Source: Cryobacterium tepidiphilum (lineage in GTDB: Bacteria; Actinomycetota; Actinomycetes; Actinomycetales; Microbacteriaceae). From it: a DNA stretch of 64,000 nt. Of the stretch, positions 60,470 to 64,000 are shown in pieces; within the stretch, counting starts at the first letter, position 1, and each line of letters starts with the position of its first letter. The position numbers and the translations under genes were made by a program. The stretch is taken from positions 1 to 64,000 of the forward strand of contig NZ_RDSR01000016.1 in assembly GCF_003716325.1 (NCBI RefSeq). The letters run 5' to 3'. The notes under the pieces were generated by a model that saw only the letters and a program-made list of their open reading frames with translations, did not search any database and was not told the DNA's origin.

Positions 60470-61299
60470 CGTGATTCCTTCCGTACACGGACGGCGCTGT
60501 CGGAGCGATCGTCTCCGGCGGTGTCGGTCTCTCCGCCGTCAGCGACGAGCGCGAGGAAGACGTCCTCGAGGGAGGGCTCCTTCTCGACGAGTTCGACCGT
60601 GGCGGGCGGGAGGAGTTGCTTGAGTTCCGCGAGGGTGCCGTTCTGGATGATCGTGCCCTTGTGCAGGATCGCTATGCGGTCGGCGAGGTGTTCCGCCTCG
60701 TCGAGGTACTGCGTCGTGAGCAGGACCGTGGTGCCCCCACTGGCCAGTTGCCTGACGGTCTGCCACACCTCGACGCGTGCCGCAGGGTCGAGGCCCGTCG
60801 TCGGTTCGTCGAGGAAGACGATCGGCGGGTTGCCGATCAGGCTCATCGCGATGTCGAGTCGGCGCCGCATGCCGCCGGAGTACGTCGCCGCTTTGCGGTT
60901 CCCCGCTTCGCTGAGCGAGAAGCAGGCGAGCAGGCCGTCGGCGACCTCGTCGGGGTTCTTCAGATGGCGCAGTCTGGCGACCAGCAGGAGGTTCTCGCGC
61001 CCGGTGAGTACGTCGTCGACGGCGGCGAACTGGCCGGTCAGGCTGATCGACTCCCGCACATCGCCGGGTCGGGCGGCCACGTCGAAGCCGTTGACCGTCG
61101 CGGTGCCCGCGTCCGCCTTCAGCAGCGTCGACAGGATCCGCACCAGCGTGGTCTTGCCCGCTCCGTTCGAGCCGAGAAGCGCGAAGATACTCCCCGCCCT
61201 CACGTCGAAATCGACGCCTCGCAGAACGTCAAGATTCTGAAACGATTTCCGGATGCCTCGCACCCGGATCGAAGGCTGAAGAGCCTTGTCGGCGGTCAT
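60466..61299 (-). CDS. ABC transporter ATPase (DrrA-like)
   Basis: A 277-residue ATPase: Walker A LLGSNGAGKTTLVRILSTLL, signature YSGGMRRRLDIAMSLIG, Walker B IVFLDEPTTGLDPAAR. A C-terminal extension (LKQLLPPATVELVEKEPSLEDVFLAL) is typical of DrrA. Forms the exporter with the following permease. It lies 25 bases after a DUF1048 gene in a PadR-headed operon. Confidence 0.94.
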   Translation of the reverse strand: MTADKALQPSIRVRGIRKSFQNLDVLRGVDFDVRAGSIFALLGSNGAGKTTLVRILSTLLKADAGTATVNGFDVAARPGDVRESISLTGQFAAVDDVLTGRENLLLVARLRHLKNPDEVADGLLACFSLSEAGNRKAATYSGGMRRRLDIAMSLIGNPPIVFLDEPTTGLDPAARVEVWQTVRQLASGGTTVLLTTQYLDEAEHLADRIAILHKGTIIQNGTLAELKQLLPPATVELVEKEPSLEDVFLALVADGGETDTAGDDRSDSAVRVRKESR

Positions 61300-61324
61300 G
61301 GCCTGGTCTCCGTTCTCCGGGCGC

Positions 61325-61690
61325 CTACGCGCCGTTGTCGGCGGCCTGGTCGATGGCGTCGGTCAGGCGCGTGCGCTCCTTATTGATCCATTGGCCGTCG
61401 GAGTAGTTCTCGATGAAGGTGTCTGCGAAATCCACGGGGTCGTCCCCGACGATGTCGCGGATCGGGGTGGCGTCGGCGGCCGCACGCTCGATGAGGTCCG
61501 CGAGGTCCTCGAGCATCTGCATCAATACATCGCCCTTGACGATCGCGCCGGCGTACATGAAGTAGCGCTCGAGCCCGTCGATCGCGGTTCGGTAGCTCGT
61601 CGGGAGGTGTTCCTTGCGAGCCTTGTACTGGCGCCAGCGCTTCTTGTCCTCCAGCGAGCCGGTCATCCGCTCGATCCATCCTGCGGCCAT
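61325..61690 (-). CDS. DUF1048-family protein
   Basis: A 121-residue helical protein (WIERMTGSLEDKKRWRQYKARKEHLP, then MQMLEDLADLIERAAADATPIRDIVGDDPVDFADTFIENY). DUF1048 proteins regularly follow PadR regulators in front of DrrAB-type exporters; their function is unknown. ATG two bases after the PadR stop. Confidence 0.92.
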   Translation of the reverse strand: MAAGWIERMTGSLEDKKRWRQYKARKEHLPTSYRTAIDGLERYFMYAGAIVKGDVLMQMLEDLADLIERAAADATPIRDIVGDDPVDFADTFIENYSDGQWINKERTRLTDAIDQAADNGA

Positions 61691-61692
61691 GA

Positions 61693-62043
61693 TTACTCTC
61701 CCTCTTCCTGGGCGTGTTCGATGTGGTGGTGGAGCTGTTCGATCCGTTCCGCAAGAAACCTCCAGGTCCTCCAGAACTCGTCGAGGTACTCGCCGCCCCG
61801 TGCGTTCAGCGAATACACCTTGCGCGGCGGCCCCTTCTCTGACGGGACTTTCGCCACGTCCACGAAGCCGCGCTGCTCGATCCTGACCAGAAGTGCATAG
61901 ACGGTTCCCTCGACGATGTCGGAGAAGCCCTGCTCGCGCAGCCGGGCGGTGATCTCGTAGCCATATGCCGGCTGCACGGCGAGGATCGCGAGGACGATGC
62001 CTTCGAGCGTGCCCTTCAGCATCTCGGTCGTCTGCCTGCCCAT
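61693..62043 (-). CDS. PadR-family repressor
   Basis: A 116-residue winged-helix regulator (TTEMLKGTLEGIVLAILAVQPAYGYEI, LREQGFSDIVEGTVYALLVRIEQRGFV, then KVYSLNARGGEYLDEFW). It is first in the operon and probably represses the DUF1048-DrrAB genes until an exported drug binds. The promoter region just upstream holds a TACTCAGTAACGCTGACTAC-like stretch with a partly dyadic CAGTAAC/TAGTAAC pair. Confidence 0.93.
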   Translation of the reverse strand: MGRQTTEMLKGTLEGIVLAILAVQPAYGYEITARLREQGFSDIVEGTVYALLVRIEQRGFVDVAKVPSEKGPPRKVYSLNARGGEYLDEFWRTWRFLAERIEQLHHHIEHAQEEGE

Positions 62044-62195
62044 GGCGCCCCTTCCGCACTACTCAGTAACGCTGACTACCACTAGATAGTAACACCGAAT
62101 AGCGGCGGCGCAACACCGGAACAGGGGAGACCGCCCGTGCTTTCCGGGCGCGGGGGAGCGTCCAGGGCACTCAGCGCCGGTTGCGACGTAGCGGG

Positions 62196-62798
62196 TCAGT
62201 TCTCGGTGCACGACGGCCAGTGCCCTGCCGCCCACTCGGCCCAGCCCGGCCATCCTGCGGGCGGACGGGGGATTTCACCGCCGTCGAGTTCTCCGGCGTC
62301 GGGAACGTGGAACTGCGTGCGCCACTGGTCAACGTCTGCCTCGCTCATCGGGAACGTCTGGTGGGGTTCGGTCTCCTGGCGTCGTGCGATGCGGGCGAGC
62401 TGAACGTCCTTGTCCACGGGGAGGTACACCACCCGGCATGTGGCACCGTTGGCTTGCGCCAGCCAGCGCAATGCCGACCGTTCATCGCGGCCCCAGAGCC
62501 CGAAGTCGAGCACGACGCTGTTGCCCATCCGCAGCGCCTGAAGCGCAACCGAGATGAGCCGCCCTTCCAGGACGAAGCGCTTGCCGTCGGCCATGGAGTC
62601 ACCGAACAGCGCGACCATCCAGTGATCCGGGGTCAGCCGGAGCGCCTGATGCGTCACGGCGAGCTCTTTTGCCCGGGTTGTCTTCCCGGATCCCGGGAGC
62701 CCGACCATGAGGAACAGGATGGCCGTGTCCGGATTCCGCGTGGGGACTCCGTCGGCCCGGGCGGGCATCGACGAGCACGGGTCGGGCTTGCCGCTCAC
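62196..62798 (-). CDS. P-loop kinase of the AAA_33/zeta-like type
   Basis: A 200-residue ATP-binding protein with Walker A MVGLPGSGKTTRAKEL, an acid-base Asp region (RLTPDHWMVALFGDS) and LID-type arginines (VQLARIARRQETEPHQ). It resembles small kinases that phosphorylate sugars, nucleosides or antibiotics. Substrate unknown. The GTG start is one base from the RibD-type stop, so the two are one transcript. Confidence 0.85.
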   Translation of the reverse strand: MSGKPDPCSSMPARADGVPTRNPDTAILFLMVGLPGSGKTTRAKELAVTHQALRLTPDHWMVALFGDSMADGKRFVLEGRLISVALQALRMGNSVVLDFGLWGRDERSALRWLAQANGATCRVVYLPVDKDVQLARIARRQETEPHQTFPMSEADVDQWRTQFHVPDAGELDGGEIPRPPAGWPGWAEWAAGHWPSCTEN

Positions 62799-62799
62799 G

Positions 62800-63369
62800 T
62801 CAAGCCGCTACTCGGGTGGGCCGGTATCGCAGAGCAACGGCCCCCGATTGGAAATCCTGTCGATCCACAAGCTCGAGCGGAATGCGCTCGCGCAGGCCTG
62901 CGAGCAACGTCGGCCCGTGTCCGGCAAGAACAGGCTGAACAAGGAACTCGTACTCGTCGATCAGTCCCAGATCTGCCAACGCCCGGGGGAGCGTCACGCC
63001 ACCCACCCACAAACCCTCACCTGACTCCTGCTTGAGCCGCTGAACGGCTCGTCCCACGTCGCCGCGCACCAGCTCGGCATTCCAATCGACCCCGCCCAGA
63101 GTGCTCGACACGACGTACTTTTTCGCCCGGTGGATGGTTTCGGCGAATGGGAGCTGCCACGCATCCATCCAGTCGGGCCACGTGCCCGTGGCCGGCTTCC
63201 GCCACGCCGACTCCATCATCGCGTAGGTCACCCGGCCGAACAGCAGGGCATCGGCTCGCTCCAGCTGAGCGGTCCAGTAGCGCATCGACTCTTCGTCAGG
63301 CGGGAGCCCTGCCTCGTGGTGGCAGCAGCCGTCGAGCGTGACGTTGATCGAGTATCGGAGTGACCTCAT
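62800..63369 (-). CDS. RibD C-terminal/dihydrofolate-reductase-like protein
   Basis: A 189-residue reductase of the RibD C-terminal type: SLRYSINVTLDGCCHHEAGL, then ADALLFGRVTYAMMESAW, KKYVVSSTLGG, GLWVGGVTLPRALADLGLIDEYEFLVQPVLAGHG. Binds NADPH. Not part of a riboflavin operon here, so the physiological substrate is unknown. It precedes the kinase gene. Confidence 0.92.
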   Translation of the reverse strand: MRSLRYSINVTLDGCCHHEAGLPPDEESMRYWTAQLERADALLFGRVTYAMMESAWRKPATGTWPDWMDAWQLPFAETIHRAKKYVVSSTLGGVDWNAELVRGDVGRAVQRLKQESGEGLWVGGVTLPRALADLGLIDEYEFLVQPVLAGHGPTLLAGLRERIPLELVDRQDFQSGAVALRYRPTRVAA

Positions 63370-63776
63370 ATCGTATCGTTGCTCTCCCTTGATGCGCGTC
63401 CCGCGTTCACCGGGCCGTACTCACACGACTGCCGCCATTTTCTCAGCGGCGCCGCGATCGCACCTACTTTAATCCCGTCGCGGTGCGACCCAGACTGCAG
63501 ACCGAGCACCCGTTGGCTCATGCAGCACCGATCACTGAGCGTGATTCCGGGTCCGTCGTCTCACCGCATAAACAGTCCGCTACACACGCACACAACGCGC
63601 ACCCTTGCCAGCACTTCGGGACGCCACTCGTTTGGGCCGCTGAGCGGCATCGTTGTGGCTGCCGAGCGGACCATAGGTGGCGGCGATTGTGCGCCGATAA
63701 TGTACATTATGTCAAGAACACGACGTCACACTGTCCCCGATCACGACACGGCTCCCACCGGGCGCGACGATCGCCA
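63370..63776. other. Intergenic region with one palindrome
   Basis: About 400 bases lie between the RibD-type start and the end of the SDR gene. No gene was recognised. The only structure is the palindrome at 63697-63710. Confidence 0.4.
63697..63710. promoter_or_regulatory. Palindrome ATAATGT-ACATTAT
   Basis: A perfect 14-bp AT-rich palindrome in otherwise GC-rich DNA, of a type bound by TetR- or HxlR-family repressors. No divergent gene or regulator is visible beside it; it lies 67 bases past the SDR stop. Confidence 0.4.
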
Positions 63777-64000
63777 CTACAGGATGCCGGTCAGGACGCC
63801 GCCGTCGGCGCGGATCGCGGCTCCGTTCGTGGCGGACGCCAAGGGACTCGCGATGTACGCGACCAGGTTCGCAATCTCCGTCGGCGTGATGAAGCGCTCC
63901 AGGAGCGTCGTCCCGTTCTGCCCCATGATCGCCGCCTTCATCGAGTCCACAGGCACGGATTGGGACTCGGCGATCGCCGTTACGGCCGCAGCGACGCCGT
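63777..64000 (-). CDS. Short-chain dehydrogenase, C-terminal part (cut by window end)
   Basis: The last 74 residues of an SDR: ITPTEIANLVAYIASPLASA followed by NGAAIRADGGVLTGIL and a TAG at 63777-63779. The E-I-A-x-x-V and D-G-G elements are the usual ending of classical SDRs. The active site lies outside the window, so no substrate can be suggested. Confidence 0.85.
   Translation of the reverse strand, partial: GVAAAVTAIAESQSVPVDSMKAAIMGQNGTTLLERFITPTEIANLVAYIASPLASATNGAAIRADGGVLTGIL

Overview
The window is high-GC actinobacterial DNA, most likely from a Microbacteriaceae-like member of the Micrococcales. Supporting points are mshC (mycothiol synthesis), rbpA, the order pafB-pafC-tatA-tatC-helY-like-lnt-rbpA, many GTG starts, several apparently leaderless genes with a TANNNT box directly before the start codon, and a catabolic/resistance repertoire typical of soil actinobacteria. 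The genus cannot be fixed from sequence reading alone.

Two very different halves meet at a tRNA-Leu(GAG) gene at 33996-34079. The left half (about 321-33991) is a 33.7 kb mobile island. It is bounded by 18-bp inverted repeats starting TGGGT, flanked on both sides by CTG, and its right end lies a few bases from the 3' end of the tRNA. At that end sit an HTH gene, a tyrosine-recombinase-like gene that has lost nearly all catalytic residues, and a large DDE-type transposase-like gene whose start overlaps the recombinase stop. The first 317 bases of the window are the right end of a second, diverged element of the same family, abutting the island head to tail.

Island cargo, left to right: a membrane/coiled-coil protein and an ApeA-like (putative HEPN antiphage) protein; an ArsR regulator with a His-rich CDF metal exporter; a plus-strand envelope/copper block (two DUF6153-like proteins, two DUF305 proteins, two M23 peptidases, a TlpA-like lipoprotein, Lgt, CcdA); a minus-strand copper-type operon with a CsoR-like operator, an HMA chaperone, a sortilin-like lipoprotein, and then an eight-gene complex-I membrane-arm module (NuoA, a NuoB/NuoD-like fusion with a Met/His-rich linker, NuoH, J, K, L, M, N) followed by a Cys-rich four-helix copper-binding protein; a CmtR regulator between two CDF transporters; two decayed genes (DUF1232, VIT1 tail); a small thioredoxin-fold protein; and a tightly overlapping four-gene operon around a metallophosphoesterase in which one uncharacterised domain of about 85 residues occurs three times. 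The Nuo module has no Fe-S, flavin or NADH subunits, so it cannot be an ordinary complex I. It and the recombination module are the most interesting parts of the window.

The right half (34 kb to the end) is chromosomal core: M20 peptidase, UppP, MshC, PAC2 protein, HAD phosphatase, TrmI, FKBP lipoprotein, PafBC, TatAC, HelY-like helicase, Lnt, RbpA, GDPD, SPFH/NfeD pair and an SDR. From about 52.6 kb it becomes more accessory: an ECF sigma/anti-sigma/secreted-repeat lipoprotein operon; an AraC regulator followed by two VOC genes and a UvrA-like resistance ATPase that share an identical 22-bp promoter element; a PadR-controlled ABC-2 exporter; a small kinase; a RibD-type reductase; and the C-terminus of an SDR running off the window.
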